Shown one piece after another: positions 24,885 to 32,716 of a DNA stretch of 64,000 nt; position 1 is the stretch's first letter, and every line of letters starts with the position of its first letter. Origin of the DNA: Methanocella_A sp049676595 (GTDB lineage: Archaea; Halobacteriota; Methanocellia; Methanocellales; Methanocellaceae); assembly GCF_049676595.1 (NCBI RefSeq), contig NZ_CP187259.1, positions 1,364,001-1,428,000 of the forward strand, written 5' to 3'. Under the pieces are notes generated by a model. The model saw only the letters and a program-made list of their open reading frames with translations. It searched no databases and had not been told where the DNA came from. Made by a program: the position numbers and the translations under genes.

Positions 24885-25463
24885 ATGCGCAGGTTCGTCG
24901 TCGTGGGCCATAAGGCTGTCACTAACCCGAAATTTTCCTTGAACGATCTTCCCGGCGGAGCGGGCCGGATGGATATCATCGCCCGGTGCGTTAACGCATC
25001 GCTGTTTTTATCGCACGACCTGCGGAGGGATGTGGAGTTCTTTGCCGTGCTTCTCGGGGAGCCTGCTCCGCCAGTCACGATCAAGTTCAGCGGCGAGCAC
25101 GTGCGGTATCTCAGCCCGGACGAGCGGAGCCCGGCGGCGCTGATCAAGAAGGCGCTGGAGAGGGGCATACCGCCGGAGGGCGAGGCTGAGGCGACGCCTG
25201 GCGTCTACATCTCTAAGAGGTCGTTCGCCGACGTGATCAGCGGCATGGATAACCTGGTCTACCTGCATGAGGATGGGGAAGACATCCGAAGCGTGGAGCT
25301 GACCGGGAACGAGACATTTGTGCTTAGCGATCACCAGAACCTGACTCCCGAGGAGGAGGCGGTGTTGGATGCTAAGGGCGCGAAGAAGGTCAGCCTTGGC
25401 AAGAAGCTGTACCACGCCGACCACTGCATCGTCATGGTGAACTGGGAGACCGACCGGCGCTGA
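24885..25463 (+). CDS. trmY: tRNA (pseudouridine-54 N1)-methyltransferase
   Basis: A 192-residue SPOUT-class enzyme making m1-pseudouridine at position 54 in the T-loop of archaeal tRNAs. The sequence begins MRRFVVVGHKAV, then NDLPGGAGRMDIIARCVNAS and FLSHDLRRDVEFFAVLLG. The C-terminal knot includes VLSDHQNLTPEEEAVL and KKVSLGKKLYHADHCIV. Its pseudouridine-forming partner, Pus10, is encoded in the same window at 30053. The length fits the family. Confidence 0.93.
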   Translation: MRRFVVVGHKAVTNPKFSLNDLPGGAGRMDIIARCVNASLFLSHDLRRDVEFFAVLLGEPAPPVTIKFSGEHVRYLSPDERSPAALIKKALERGIPPEGEAEATPGVYISKRSFADVISGMDNLVYLHEDGEDIRSVELTGNETFVLSDHQNLTPEEEAVLDAKGAKKVSLGKKLYHADHCIVMVNWETDRR

Positions 25464-25466
25464 GGC

Positions 25467-25499
25467 GCCGGAATATCCGGCCTGCACCTTTTCCTTTTT
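25467..25499 (+). terminator. hairpin plus T-rich terminator after trmY
   Basis: A palindrome, gccggaatatccggc (25467-25481), is followed by ccttttcctttttgg. It begins a few bases after the trmY stop codon, and transcription probably ends here. Confidence 0.55.
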
Positions 25500-25568
25500 G
25501 GGCGATGTCGCCCGACCCCCAGAGTAAGAATTAACTACAAATCCAGCCTATTCTACACCGGTGGTTAT

Positions 25569-26090
25569 TTGAGAAGCATCAGTCCTCACGATACCAGTTT
25601 CGACCCTGTGCGCCTTGAACCCGAGCCTGCGGTCTTAGATTATGCCGGCTTCCTGGTCCGCCTGGTCGCCTTTCTGATCGACTCTTTTGTCATGGGAATC
25701 ATCGGCTTTGTCATCCTGATCCCGGCTATGATCATCTACCTGGCAGCGATCTTCATGAGCACCTCCGACGAGGCTAACATCATGATGCTCCTGATTGCCG
25801 TGCTTGTGATCTTCATCTCAGTACTGATCGAAGTCATCGTCTTCGTGGTCTACAACGCCTGGTTCGAGAGCTCCAAATACCAGGGCACGCCGGGTAAAAT
25901 CCTGCTCAAGCTCAAAGTCGTCGATGAGCAGGGAAACCGTATCGGCTTCGTCACGGCAGCGCTCAGGTATATCCTCAAGACCGTGTTCGCCAACTTCTTC
26001 TACATCGGCTTCATCTTCATCCTGTTCAACGATAAGAAACAGGGGCTGTACGACTTGCTGTTGAAGACCTGCGTGGTCCAGGAAGAGTAA
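25569..26090 (+). CDS. RDD family membrane protein
   Basis: A 173-residue integral membrane protein. It matches the RDD domain: YAGFLVRLVAFLIDSFVMG with the Arg/Asp pair, a second helix pair, and then GTPGKILLKLKVVDEQG. The next part is FVTAALRYILKTVFANFFYIGFIF, and it ends DLLLKTCVVQ. It starts with TTG at 25569, preceded by ggtggtt; no ATG lies before the domain. The function is unknown; some relatives are linked to ion transport or envelope maintenance. It is single, between trmY and a lipoprotein. Confidence 0.8.
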   Translation: MRSISPHDTSFDPVRLEPEPAVLDYAGFLVRLVAFLIDSFVMGIIGFVILIPAMIIYLAAIFMSTSDEANIMMLLIAVLVIFISVLIEVIVFVVYNAWFESSKYQGTPGKILLKLKVVDEQGNRIGFVTAALRYILKTVFANFFYIGFIFILFNDKKQGLYDLLLKTCVVQEE

Positions 26091-26198
26091 TTTTCTATTT
26101 TTTACCTTAGCCCTCAAACGATAGCGGCACCCGGGCAGCTGTAAGTCCATCGAATGGTTTATTAAGCCAGGAATAAAAACTGCTTACAGGGTATTGAC

Positions 26199-26735
26199 TT
26201 GAGTGGTAAACTGTTCATCTGTTGTTCTCTGATCGTAGTCGCAGGCTTACTCGTGAGCGGGTGCTGCGGCTGCTGCATTCCGACTGATCCGGGTACGCCG
26301 GATACTCCCGGAAACATCTATTCCGGTCCGGGAACCCGGACAGACATCGATAGCGACCTCGTCGGGGCATGGGGTGACTCGGGCACGATGGGTAGTCTTG
26401 TGGACTCTGCAGGCAACTATGTTGGCGCCGCATATTCGGGACAGGCCTACCGTTTCAACAGTGACGGCACTTACATGTACCGGATCATCGGCTCCGGCAC
26501 GATCATCAAAGGCCTGGTCGAAGTCCACGGCAAATACCGGGTGAGCGGCGATCAGCTCTACCTGTACGATAATAAGGAAAGCTTCTACCCGTTTGCCGGC
26601 GAGAAAAGAGCGCCGACCAGGGACGAGCCCGGGCAAGACGAAACTTATAAGTACTGGTTCGAGGACGGGACAGAAACGCTGGCTTTGAGAAGTATAGATA
26701 GCGATTACGTAGAGCGCTTCCACCGAGCGGAATAA
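26199..26735 (+). CDS. secreted lipoprotein with lipocalin-like domain
   Basis: A 178-residue protein. A hydrophobic signal is followed by a lipobox-like LLVSGC with Cys at about residue 22, then CCGCC. The mature part is polar. It has GQAYRFNSDGTYMYRI, then VHGKYRVSGDQLYLYD, then YKYWFEDGTETLALRS, an alternating beta-strand pattern like small lipocalin-type or DUF-like lipoproteins. It starts with TTG at 26199 and no ATG is nearby. It is convergent with hgcB, and the shared terminator hairpin lies between them. Confidence 0.65.
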   Translation: MSGKLFICCSLIVVAGLLVSGCCGCCIPTDPGTPDTPGNIYSGPGTRTDIDSDLVGAWGDSGTMGSLVDSAGNYVGAAYSGQAYRFNSDGTYMYRIIGSGTIIKGLVEVHGKYRVSGDQLYLYDNKESFYPFAGEKRAPTRDEPGQDETYKYWFEDGTETLALRSIDSDYVERFHRAE

Positions 26736-26766
26736 AATTAAAAGGCCTGCGGGCCTATTTTTTCTC
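26735..26766. terminator. bidirectional terminator between lipoprotein gene and hgcB
   Basis: A short GC stem, aggcc-tgcg-ggcct (26743-26756), is flanked by attttttctc on one side and aataaaattaaa on the other. It would therefore end transcripts in both directions. The hgcB stop codon (26755-26757) lies in the hairpin. Confidence 0.6.
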
Positions 26767-27111
26767 TCCGCACCCGCAGGACGTTTCGCTCGCCCCTGAT
26801 CCGCAGCAGCCACCGTCGCCGCAGACCTCCGGGCCTCCGGTGAGCGCAGCGTGGATCATGGCAGCAGCGCAGCCTACGCCGCTCTGGACCTTGATGGCGC
26901 CAGTCGGGCAGTTGAGCTGGCAGGCGCCGCATTCCATGCAGGCTTCCTTTCGCTCGAGCTTTGCCACGGCCTTCGCCTTCATCAGCAGGTTTGTGCTCTT
27001 GCGCTCTTCGTGCCCGAAGACCGCGTGCGGGCAGACGTTCCAGCACATGCCGCAGCCTACACACTTGTTCGGTAAGTACTCCAGCGTGTTTTCTTTGTAG
27101 GAGTTGAACAT
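26755..27111 (-). CDS. hgcB: mercury methylation ferredoxin HgcB
   Basis: A 118-residue protein with two [4Fe-4S] motifs: CVGCGMCWNVCP (Cys17-27) and CMECGACQLNCP (Cys58-68). A single Cys81 in SGVGCAAAMIH matches the conserved extra Cys of HgcB. A flexible Gly-rich tail carries vicinal Cys102-Cys103, and Cys112 and Cys114 also lie in this tail. Known role: HgcB supplies low-potential electrons to HgcA and its tail thiols bind Hg(II) or methylmercury. The start overlaps the hgcA stop by one base (TGATG), with GGTGAT as ribosome site. The gene order hgcA-hgcB is the canonical one. The identification rests on the pair and the tail cysteines. Confidence 0.93.
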   Translation of the reverse strand: MFNSYKENTLEYLPNKCVGCGMCWNVCPHAVFGHEERKSTNLLMKAKAVAKLERKEACMECGACQLNCPTGAIKVQSGVGCAAAMIHAALTGGPEVCGDGGCCGSGASETSCGCGEKK

Positions 27112-28112
27112 CAGATCACCTTCAGGAAATTAAGCGCTGCTACTGCGAGCTGGATGACCGTGCCGAGGCCTGCCATGATCGCCATTATTGGGATGTACCT
27201 GTAGATCTCCTTGCGGACGCCGGTGCGGGAAGGGAACGGTGTGGCGCCGGTGAAGTTCAGCGACAGGTACGCCGTGATAGGTGGCATGATCAGCGGGAAG
27301 GTCAGCATCCACAGTGCGGTCCATACGGTTACCTGGGGGTTGCTTAGGTATGTGTACCCGGCGAACGGGAGTGCCAGTATCAGTCCGAGGAACAGTCCCT
27401 TTGAGCTGTAGTCCTTAGTCGGCAAGTACGGGAGCAGTACCGGAAAGAGCACTACGCCTGCCAGCACTGCCGTTACCGCCGCGAGGGCGGAGACCAGGCC
27501 GCCGGTGAGGAAGCCGGCAATCGTAATCAGAATGGCCGGGATAACTGATGCCACCAGCTCTACGGGAATCAGCACAACTCGGTCGGCTACCGGGAACTTC
27601 ACTCTGCGCATCTCCGGAGTGGCTTTACTTCCGGCTTGCAGGTAGTCTTTGATATCGGCTGCCCGTACCGGGCCGTACTCTACTTTGAAGCCGCTCCGCT
27701 TCGTCACCTCGAACGCGTTGACACCCGGGGCGCCAAGCTGCGGCAGGATCAGCTTTTTATGCGACACGACGTTAGCCAGCCCGGTGACAGCGATCCGGTT
27801 GACCAGCTCGTCGGTGCCGAAGGTGCCTTTGCCGGCAGCGCACCAGACGTTGATACCATAAGTGTTAATCACCAAAATGTAGCAGTCGATACCCTTCAGC
27901 GCGGAGCGCAGGGCGTCGAAGCTGAGCGTATAGTTTGCGGTCACGAACACAGGCGATTCCTTCTCTGGCCTGCCCAGCGCATACAGGCCGGGCTCTACCA
28001 GGTGCTGGTTACGCTTCCAGGACCAGCGTGCAAGGAAATGGTCAAATCGATTTTTCCAGGTTATGTCGCTGTCGATCGCAGCTACCATTGGTTTCACGAG
28101 CGATGCTTCCAT
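27111..28112 (-). CDS. hgcA: mercury methylation corrinoid protein HgcA
   Basis: A 333-residue protein with an N-terminal corrinoid-binding domain and a C-terminal membrane domain. The diagnostic cap-helix motif NVWCAAGKG is at residues 88-96; Cys91 is the lower axial cobalt ligand in the characterised protein. The upstream part, VTANYTLSFDALRSALKGID, is also typical. Residues about 180-330 hold five hydrophobic helices. HgcA transfers a methyl group from its corrinoid to Hg(II). The unique motif and the membrane domain separate it from the CODH/ACS corrinoid subunit. It sits 11 bp after an AbrB-like gene, with hgcB next. Confidence 0.95.
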   Translation of the reverse strand: MEASLVKPMVAAIDSDITWKNRFDHFLARWSWKRNQHLVEPGLYALGRPEKESPVFVTANYTLSFDALRSALKGIDCYILVINTYGINVWCAAGKGTFGTDELVNRIAVTGLANVVSHKKLILPQLGAPGVNAFEVTKRSGFKVEYGPVRAADIKDYLQAGSKATPEMRRVKFPVADRVVLIPVELVASVIPAILITIAGFLTGGLVSALAAVTAVLAGVVLFPVLLPYLPTKDYSSKGLFLGLILALPFAGYTYLSNPQVTVWTALWMLTFPLIMPPITAYLSLNFTGATPFPSRTGVRKEIYRYIPIMAIMAGLGTVIQLAVAALNFLKVI

Positions 28113-28123
28113 GTCTAAACCCC

Positions 28124-28417
28124 CTACTCCGGGCCCAGTTCCTTCACCATCGGCCCAAGCATGTCCTTGACCATGCCTGCCAGATCGTCCGCCTTAACTA
28201 AGGACATGCAGCAGACTGCGCCGTCCTTCTCCCAGCTCACGATGGCCAGCTTGTCGCCGGGCTTGATGCCCGCCCGGTCTCTCAGGTCTTTGGGGAGCAC
28301 CATCTGCCCCCGCTCGTCCACGCTGACCAGCGCTTCGACCTTCCAGGTCTGTAGCTGGGGTTTTGAGGGCGTATCACAGCAGCCTGGCTCCGGCGAGTTC
28401 TTCAGCTTCTTTACCAT
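28124..28417 (-). CDS. AbrB/SpoVT-like protein linked to hgcAB
   Basis: A 97-residue swapped-hairpin DNA-binding protein. The AbrB fold runs from about residue 25 to 65 (VSVDERGQMVLPKDLRDRAG, then IKPGDKLAIVSWEKDG). It has two vicinal cysteine pairs, Cys13-Cys14 before the fold and Cys69-Cys70 at its end, which is unusual for AbrB proteins. It is the first gene of the hgcA-hgcB operon, 11 bp upstream of hgcA. AbrB-like genes are known as neighbours of hgcAB in other organisms, as I recall. A metal-responsive regulatory role is an inference from the thiols and position. Confidence 0.85.
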   Translation of the reverse strand: MVKKLKNSPEPGCCDTPSKPQLQTWKVEALVSVDERGQMVLPKDLRDRAGIKPGDKLAIVSWEKDGAVCCMSLVKADDLAGMVKDMLGPMVKELGPE

Positions 28418-28446
28418 CTTATCACAATCCCCTCTACAACTGTATC

Positions 28447-28481
28447 CTATATAAGCATTCTGATTATTCTGAATATTCAGA
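28447..28481 (-). promoter_or_regulatory. hgc operon promoter with palindrome
   Basis: On the minus strand a TATA box, cttatatagg, lies at about 28447-28457, some 30-40 bases before the AbrB-like start at 28417. Immediately upstream is a perfect 14-bp palindrome, TCTGAATATTCAGA, at 28468-28481. A further tctga half-site lies nine bases away. Its position next to the BRE/TATA region suits an activator or repressor site. The ribosome site is ggggattgtgat. Confidence 0.6.
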
Positions 28482-28507
28482 TTAGATTGATATTTCCTGG
28501 GCTAGTT

Positions 28508-29164
28508 TTACGTGGTCCAGCTCAGCAGGACATCTGCGTTTCGCTCCGGTGCTTTTCTGCCCTCGTTAGTCGGGTAGCCGAAGGCCAGCGTCGCCATCAT
28601 CCCGTATCCAGCCGGGACTTTCAGCTCCTCTCTGGTTTTCCTGTCAGTCCCAAGCGGCGCTGCCAGGCCGATCCAGCAGCTGCCCAGCCCGAGGGAAGCC
28701 GCAGCCAGCATCATGTTCTCGGCTGCGCAGGCGCAGTCTTCCCTGATCAGGCGGCTTTTCGGGGCAAAGATAAAGACCAGCGCGGGCGCATGGTGGAACA
28801 GGTGGAGGCCTGGCGCTTTCATCATCTTCGCATACCGTGCGATGCCCGGTCCTCCCAGACCTGTGGCCGCGGCTACTTTTAAACCGATGTTCTGCTGCCA
28901 CAGCTGCTTCGCCCGGTCTGCATACCTGTCAATATCTGCTTCCCCCGTCACCACGGCGAAACGCCACAGCTGCTGGTTCATGGCCGTAGGCGCAAATGTG
29001 CCGGCCTTGATGATCTCGAGCAGCACCTCGTCGGGCACAGGATCAGGCTTGTAGCTCCTGACGGATCGCCGGCTGTAGATATTCTCGAGTACCGGGTTTG
29101 AGAACTTTGCAGACGGGCGATCGCCGGCTGGCAGAGCAGGGATTACTCCTTCACTGGTTGTCAT
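28508..29164 (-). CDS. nitroreductase family protein
   Basis: A 218-residue flavoprotein. NPVLENIYSRRSVRSYKPDP binds FMN, AGTFAPTAMNQQLWRFAVV is the second loop, and AAENMMLAAASLGLGSCWIG lies near residue 145. The enzyme is longer than the one at 19223 because of an insertion around residues 75-115. It lies immediately upstream of the hgc promoter on the same strand, about 90 bp from the AbrB-like start. A functional link to mercury is not evident. The substrate is unknown. Confidence 0.88.
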   Translation of the reverse strand: MTTSEGVIPALPAGDRPSAKFSNPVLENIYSRRSVRSYKPDPVPDEVLLEIIKAGTFAPTAMNQQLWRFAVVTGEADIDRYADRAKQLWQQNIGLKVAAATGLGGPGIARYAKMMKAPGLHLFHHAPALVFIFAPKSRLIREDCACAAENMMLAAASLGLGSCWIGLAAPLGTDRKTREELKVPAGYGMMATLAFGYPTNEGRKAPERNADVLLSWTT

Positions 29165-29308
29165 AATTACCAGTTGCTAAGTGTATCTACGGTCTATTTA
29201 ACGTTTTTTGATTAAAATACGACGTTAAACATGCGTTTTAAAAATTTTATGACAAAATAATCTTTATTTCAAAAGTTGAGCGTATATCATGAACCCCAAC
29301 ATCGTAGC

Positions 29309-29698
29309 TCAGGCATACTTTTTCATGAACTCCTCCGGGGTGTAGACTTCATCGACCCACCCGAAGTGCTTCTTGTTGTTGGTGATCAATGGAATTTTCC
29401 GCTTGTATGCATAAGCGCCGATGGCATAGTCTACGGCGTGGGCCGACAGGTCGTACTTTATGAGCGCATTATTGGCCGCTATCAAGGCGAGCGACCTATC
29501 AAAGGGTACGATCTCGATATCCAGCCCTGCTAACGCACTGATAAAATTCGCCACAGATCCGTCCGCTCTCCTCATCTGGTAGTACGAAAGCTCCATGAAC
29601 GCATGGGCGGGGAGATAGCCTTTTACATTTTTCTCTTCCATCCAGAGCAGGAACTCCGGGCCACTGCTGAAGACGTTCGTATCGAGGCAGACATCCAT
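29309..29698 (-). CDS. PIN-domain ribonuclease toxin (VapC-like)
   Basis: A 129-residue PIN domain. The first acidic residue is Asp6 in VCLDTNVFSS, the second is Glu36 in AFMELSYY, the third is Asp88-Asp95 in SAHAVDYAIGAYAY, and an Asn follows in LITNNKKHF. These residues bind Mg2+ for RNA cleavage. It overlaps no other gene and lies four bases after the AbrB-like antitoxin on the same strand, the usual order of VapBC modules. Its RNA target is unknown. Confidence 0.88.
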   Translation of the reverse strand: MDVCLDTNVFSSGPEFLLWMEEKNVKGYLPAHAFMELSYYQMRRADGSVANFISALAGLDIEIVPFDRSLALIAANNALIKYDLSAHAVDYAIGAYAYKRKIPLITNNKKHFGWVDEVYTPEEFMKKYA

Positions 29699-29702
29699 CT
29701 GT

Positions 29703-29939
29703 TTAGCCTTCCCTGAACATTCTGTCGAAGCCTTTCCTGAATTCTTTGTCAGTTTTATCCAGGTCCTTGAAGCCCTCTACCATCTCGTAGACGAGGTCCT
29801 TCAGGCTCTTGATGATGATCCTGTCATCTTCTTCGATGAAGACTACTTTATCACCTGGCTTTACTCCAAGCTTCTTTCGGACATCGCCTGGCAGAGTTAT
29901 CTGATTTTGGCTCGATACTTTACTCGATACTGATTCCAT
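29703..29939 (-). CDS. AbrB-type antitoxin (VapB-like)
   Basis: A 78-residue protein. The N-terminal AbrB swapped hairpin is SSKVSSQNQITLPGDVRKKL, then GVKPGDKVVFIEEDDRIIIK. The C-terminal charged helix (KDLDKTDKEFRKGFDRMFRE) would wrap the PIN toxin. Four bases separate it from the toxin gene. It probably represses its own promoter in the AT-rich 29940-30010 region, which is shared with the divergent pus10 gene. Confidence 0.88.
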   Translation of the reverse strand: MESVSSKVSSQNQITLPGDVRKKLGVKPGDKVVFIEEDDRIIIKSLKDLVYEMVEGFKDLDKTDKEFRKGFDRMFREG

Positions 29940-30052
29940 TTATGATCACAATATTTTAAATGATACGTTCAATATTAAATGTTATTGTTGGCTCATTTAA
30001 ATGGTTTCGGGAAAGGTTTAAAATGTGTAAGCACATCATTGAACCCGGCAAT

Positions 30053-31375
30053 ATGACAATTATAGAAACAGCGAAACGCATCCTCAAGGAAGGCCCGATC
30101 TGCGATGCCTGCATGGGGCGGCAGTTCGGCAAGCTTTCGACCGGGCTGACCAACGCCCAGAGGGGCAACGCTATCAAGCTGACCTTATCCATGGAAGCGG
30201 CTGCTAACGGCGATATGGAACTGCAGAAAGAGCTGGCTCCGACACTGCCCCAGGCGAGAAAACTGGCGGGCGGCGAGGAAGAGGAATGCTGGCTGTGCAG
30301 AGGCCTGTTCCAGCATCCCGAAAAGCTCAAAGAATACGCCGACAAGTGCGTCGAGGTCGTGAAAGGCTACGAGTACGACACGCTGCTGGTAGGTACGAAG
30401 GTACCCCCAATCATGTCAGAGAAGGAGGAAGTGCTCTGGGCTGAGTGCGGCATAGCCAACGCAGAGCCGCTGAAGTCGGAACTAAACCGGGAAGTCGGCA
30501 AGCTGGTCTCCCAGATGACCGGCAAGCAGGTCGACTTCAAGCGCCCCGACGTGCTTTTCACCATTTACCTCGCGGACGAGAAGGTTAAACTTCAGGTGCA
30601 ATCCTTGTTCATCTACGGCCGGTATAACAAGTATGTCCGGGATATCCCCCAGACCAGGTGGCCTTGCCGGGAATGCGGCGGAAAGGGCTGCGAGCGGTGC
30701 AAGAACACTGGCAAGATGTATACTAACTCTGTAGAAGAGCTGATCAGCCACAAAGTCATCGAAGCCTTCAAAGCCCACGACGGAGTACTGCATGGCGCGG
30801 GCAGAGAAGATATCGATGCCATCATGGTGGGCGAGGGCAGGCCCTTTGTTATGGAGGTTATGGATCCTCACGTGAGGCGCACAGACCTGGCAGCGCTTAA
30901 GGAGCAGATCAATACTTATGCAGAGCCGAAGGTAAAAGTGTCTGACCTCGTATACGTGGCCAAGAATGCGGTCGAAGAGGTCAAGTCGCTCAAGGTCAAC
31001 AAAGTATACAGGCTTAAAGTTATATACAATGAGGATATTTCAATAGAAACACTTAAATCTTCGTTAGCTACTCTATCTAACTCGGAGATACTTCAACGTA
31101 CGCCTGAGCGGGTCGCACATCGACGTGCCGACCTCGACCGAACAAGGCACGTTTATAGTATCGACCTGGAAGAGCTGAACGCGGAGAAAAAGTACTTCGT
31201 GATCACTGTCCGCTGTGAAGGCGGGCTATATGTGAAAGAACTTGTTTCCGGTGATAACGGCAGGACGCGGCCTTCGCTGTCGGCGCTGCTCGGAACGCCG
31301 GTCAAAGTTCAGGAACTCGATGTCACAAAAGTTGAAGGAGGAATATCATGGCAAGATCACATGGCGAGAGATTAA
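30053..31375 (+). CDS. pus10: tRNA pseudouridine synthase Pus10
   Basis: A 440-residue enzyme forming pseudouridine 54 and 55 in archaeal tRNA. The N-terminus has the zinc motif CDACMGRQF with a second CWLCRG pair near residue 80. A THUMP-like segment follows, and CRECGGKGCERCKNTG is an extra Cys block near 205. The catalytic motif is GREDIDAIMVGEGRPFV with Asp at about 253. ATG at 30053 gives the family start (MTIIETAKRIL). An ATG at 30023 with aaaggttt upstream is possible. The last 28 bases overlap rpl21e, so the operon is translationally coupled. Confidence 0.93.
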   Translation: MTIIETAKRILKEGPICDACMGRQFGKLSTGLTNAQRGNAIKLTLSMEAAANGDMELQKELAPTLPQARKLAGGEEEECWLCRGLFQHPEKLKEYADKCVEVVKGYEYDTLLVGTKVPPIMSEKEEVLWAECGIANAEPLKSELNREVGKLVSQMTGKQVDFKRPDVLFTIYLADEKVKLQVQSLFIYGRYNKYVRDIPQTRWPCRECGGKGCERCKNTGKMYTNSVEELISHKVIEAFKAHDGVLHGAGREDIDAIMVGEGRPFVMEVMDPHVRRTDLAALKEQINTYAEPKVKVSDLVYVAKNAVEEVKSLKVNKVYRLKVIYNEDISIETLKSSLATLSNSEILQRTPERVAHRRADLDRTRHVYSIDLEELNAEKKYFVITVRCEGGLYVKELVSGDNGRTRPSLSALLGTPVKVQELDVTKVEGGISWQDHMARD

Positions 31376-31647
31376 AGACGAGGCACAAGTTTAACAAGGA
31401 CCTCAGGGCAAGAGGCCTCTCCCCGGTCAGCAAGGCTGTACAGGACTTTGAGGTCGGACAGAAGGTCCACATCGATATCGACTCGAGCGTCCACAAGGGC
31501 ATGCCTTACCGCAGGTTCCAGGGCCTCACAGGCGAGATCCTTGGCCAGGCGGGCCGCGCGTGGTTCGTCGGCATCAGTGACGGTGGCAAGAAGAAGACTG
31601 TCATTGCCCGGTCGCAGCACCTGAAGCCGCAGAAGAACAACGCATAA
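31348..31647 (+). CDS. rpl21e: 50S ribosomal protein L21e
   Basis: A 99-residue archaeal/eukaryal-type large-subunit protein. The start ARSHGERLKTRHKFNKDLRA is basic. The core is VGQKVHIDIDSSVHKGMPYRR, then FQGLTGEILGQAGRAWFVGI. An excellent ribosome site, ggagg, lies seven bases upstream, inside pus10. The operon order pus10-rpl21e-rpoF-DUF655-ksgA is conserved in euryarchaea. Confidence 0.97.
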   Translation: MARSHGERLKTRHKFNKDLRARGLSPVSKAVQDFEVGQKVHIDIDSSVHKGMPYRRFQGLTGEILGQAGRAWFVGISDGGKKKTVIARSQHLKPQKNNA

Positions 31648-31659
31648 GCAGGGATCGTA

Positions 31660-32010
31660 ATGATCATCAAGAAGGTAATAAGCGAAGAGTTGCTCACCCT
31701 CCCGGAAGTCAGGGACATGCTCAACCACATCAAGGATGAGCGTGAACAGGCCGGCGTAGAGCTCCGCTACGAACAGAAGCGGGCTGTGGAGCACGCCAAC
31801 ACGTTCTCCAAACTTGACGGCAAGGCTTCCAGGGACATGGTCAACGAGCTTCTTACCCTTGAGAAGATGAAGCTCGACATCGCGATCAAGATCGCAAGCC
31901 TGTGCCCCCGTACCAGGGATGAGCTCAGGTCTATTTATGCTAAGGAGCGTTTCACCCTGAGCGATGCCGAGCTGAAAGCCATCTTAGATATAGTAGCAAA
32001 ATATATCTAA
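31660..32010 (+). CDS. rpoF: DNA-directed RNA polymerase subunit F (Rpo4)
   Basis: A 116-residue Rpb4-like subunit that with subunit E' forms the RNA polymerase stalk. Typical segments are SEELLTLPEVRDMLNHIKDE, KRAVEHANTFSKL and LCPRTRDELRSIYAKERFTL with the final HRDC-like helix. The length agrees with archaeal Rpo4. It starts 13 bases after rpl21e. Confidence 0.96.
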   Translation: MIIKKVISEELLTLPEVRDMLNHIKDEREQAGVELRYEQKRAVEHANTFSKLDGKASRDMVNELLTLEKMKLDIAIKIASLCPRTRDELRSIYAKERFTLSDAELKAILDIVAKYI

Positions 32011-32078
32011 GCAATACTTTATTTTATCTTAGAGCAATATACGATTATACACATAGTACCAATCAGGGTGAACTATCG

Positions 32079-32648
32079 ATGACCACGACCCACGCTATCG
32101 ACATCAAAGAGCAATACGCATATGTTCTAGACTTGCCCGCTGGCCACGGAGATGACACCAGGCCAATCCACCTCAGGGAGCCGCTGGCTCAGTCCCTCGG
32201 CTCGGAGTACTTCATACTACTGGAGCTGGTCATGAAAGAGGGCTCGAAGGTGGAAATCGGGAGTAAGGTCTTTGTCGGCAAGGGAGAGCGTGACGTGGTC
32301 AAGCGGGTCGAAAAGCGGCTCAGGTACGAGGAGCTTACCCAGGGTGCCAAGATCGAACTCCCCTACATGATCGAGAAGATCGTGAAGGAGAACGAGGCCA
32401 AGTACCTGGAGTTCTTCAACATCGCCCAGCCGATCACCACTAGGCTCCACATGCTGGAGCTTCTCCCCGGCATCGGCAAGAAGATGATGTGGGCGCTGAT
32501 CGACGAGCGCAAGAAAGGCAAATTCAAGAGCTTCAAGGAGCTGGAAGAGCGGGTCAAAGGCCTGCACCACCCCGACAAGCTCATCGCCCGCCGCATCGAG
32601 GAAGAGATCAAGGACGAGACCATCAAGTACAGAATGTACGCGAAGTAA
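32079..32648 (+). CDS. DUF655 family RNA/DNA-binding protein
   Basis: A 189-residue archaeal protein. The N-terminal half is an OB-like beta domain (DIKEQYAYVLDLPAGHGDD, then VEIGSKVFVGKGERDVVKRV). The C-terminal half has a helix-hairpin-helix, MLELLPGIGKKMMWALIDER, then FKSFKELEERVKGLHHPDKL. It probably binds nucleic acid non-specifically. It is conserved between rpoF and ksgA, which suggests a ribosome or rRNA-processing role, but no activity is known to me. Confidence 0.9.
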   Translation: MTTTHAIDIKEQYAYVLDLPAGHGDDTRPIHLREPLAQSLGSEYFILLELVMKEGSKVEIGSKVFVGKGERDVVKRVEKRLRYEELTQGAKIELPYMIEKIVKENEAKYLEFFNIAQPITTRLHMLELLPGIGKKMMWALIDERKKGKFKSFKELEERVKGLHHPDKLIARRIEEEIKDETIKYRMYAK

Positions 32649-32670
32649 GAGCTCGGGGATAACTATCTCA

Positions 32671-32689
32671 CCGGCACGGATCGTGCCGG
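32671..32689 (+). terminator. perfect hairpin between DUF655 gene and ksgA
   Basis: CCGGCACG-GAT-CGTGCCGG forms an 8-bp stem, followed by a weak T-rich stretch, cctcatagattttta. It may attenuate or process the operon transcript just before ksgA (32717), and it also lies where a ribosome-site-poor leader begins. Confidence 0.4.
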
Positions 32690-32716
32690 CCTCATAGATT
32701 TTTATGGAGCATAAAA

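Noticed and set aside
27111..28112. CODH/ACS corrinoid subunit (CdhE)
   Set aside because: The NVWCAAGK cap-helix motif, the much shorter N-terminal domain, the C-terminal membrane helices and the neighbouring HgcB all point to HgcA.
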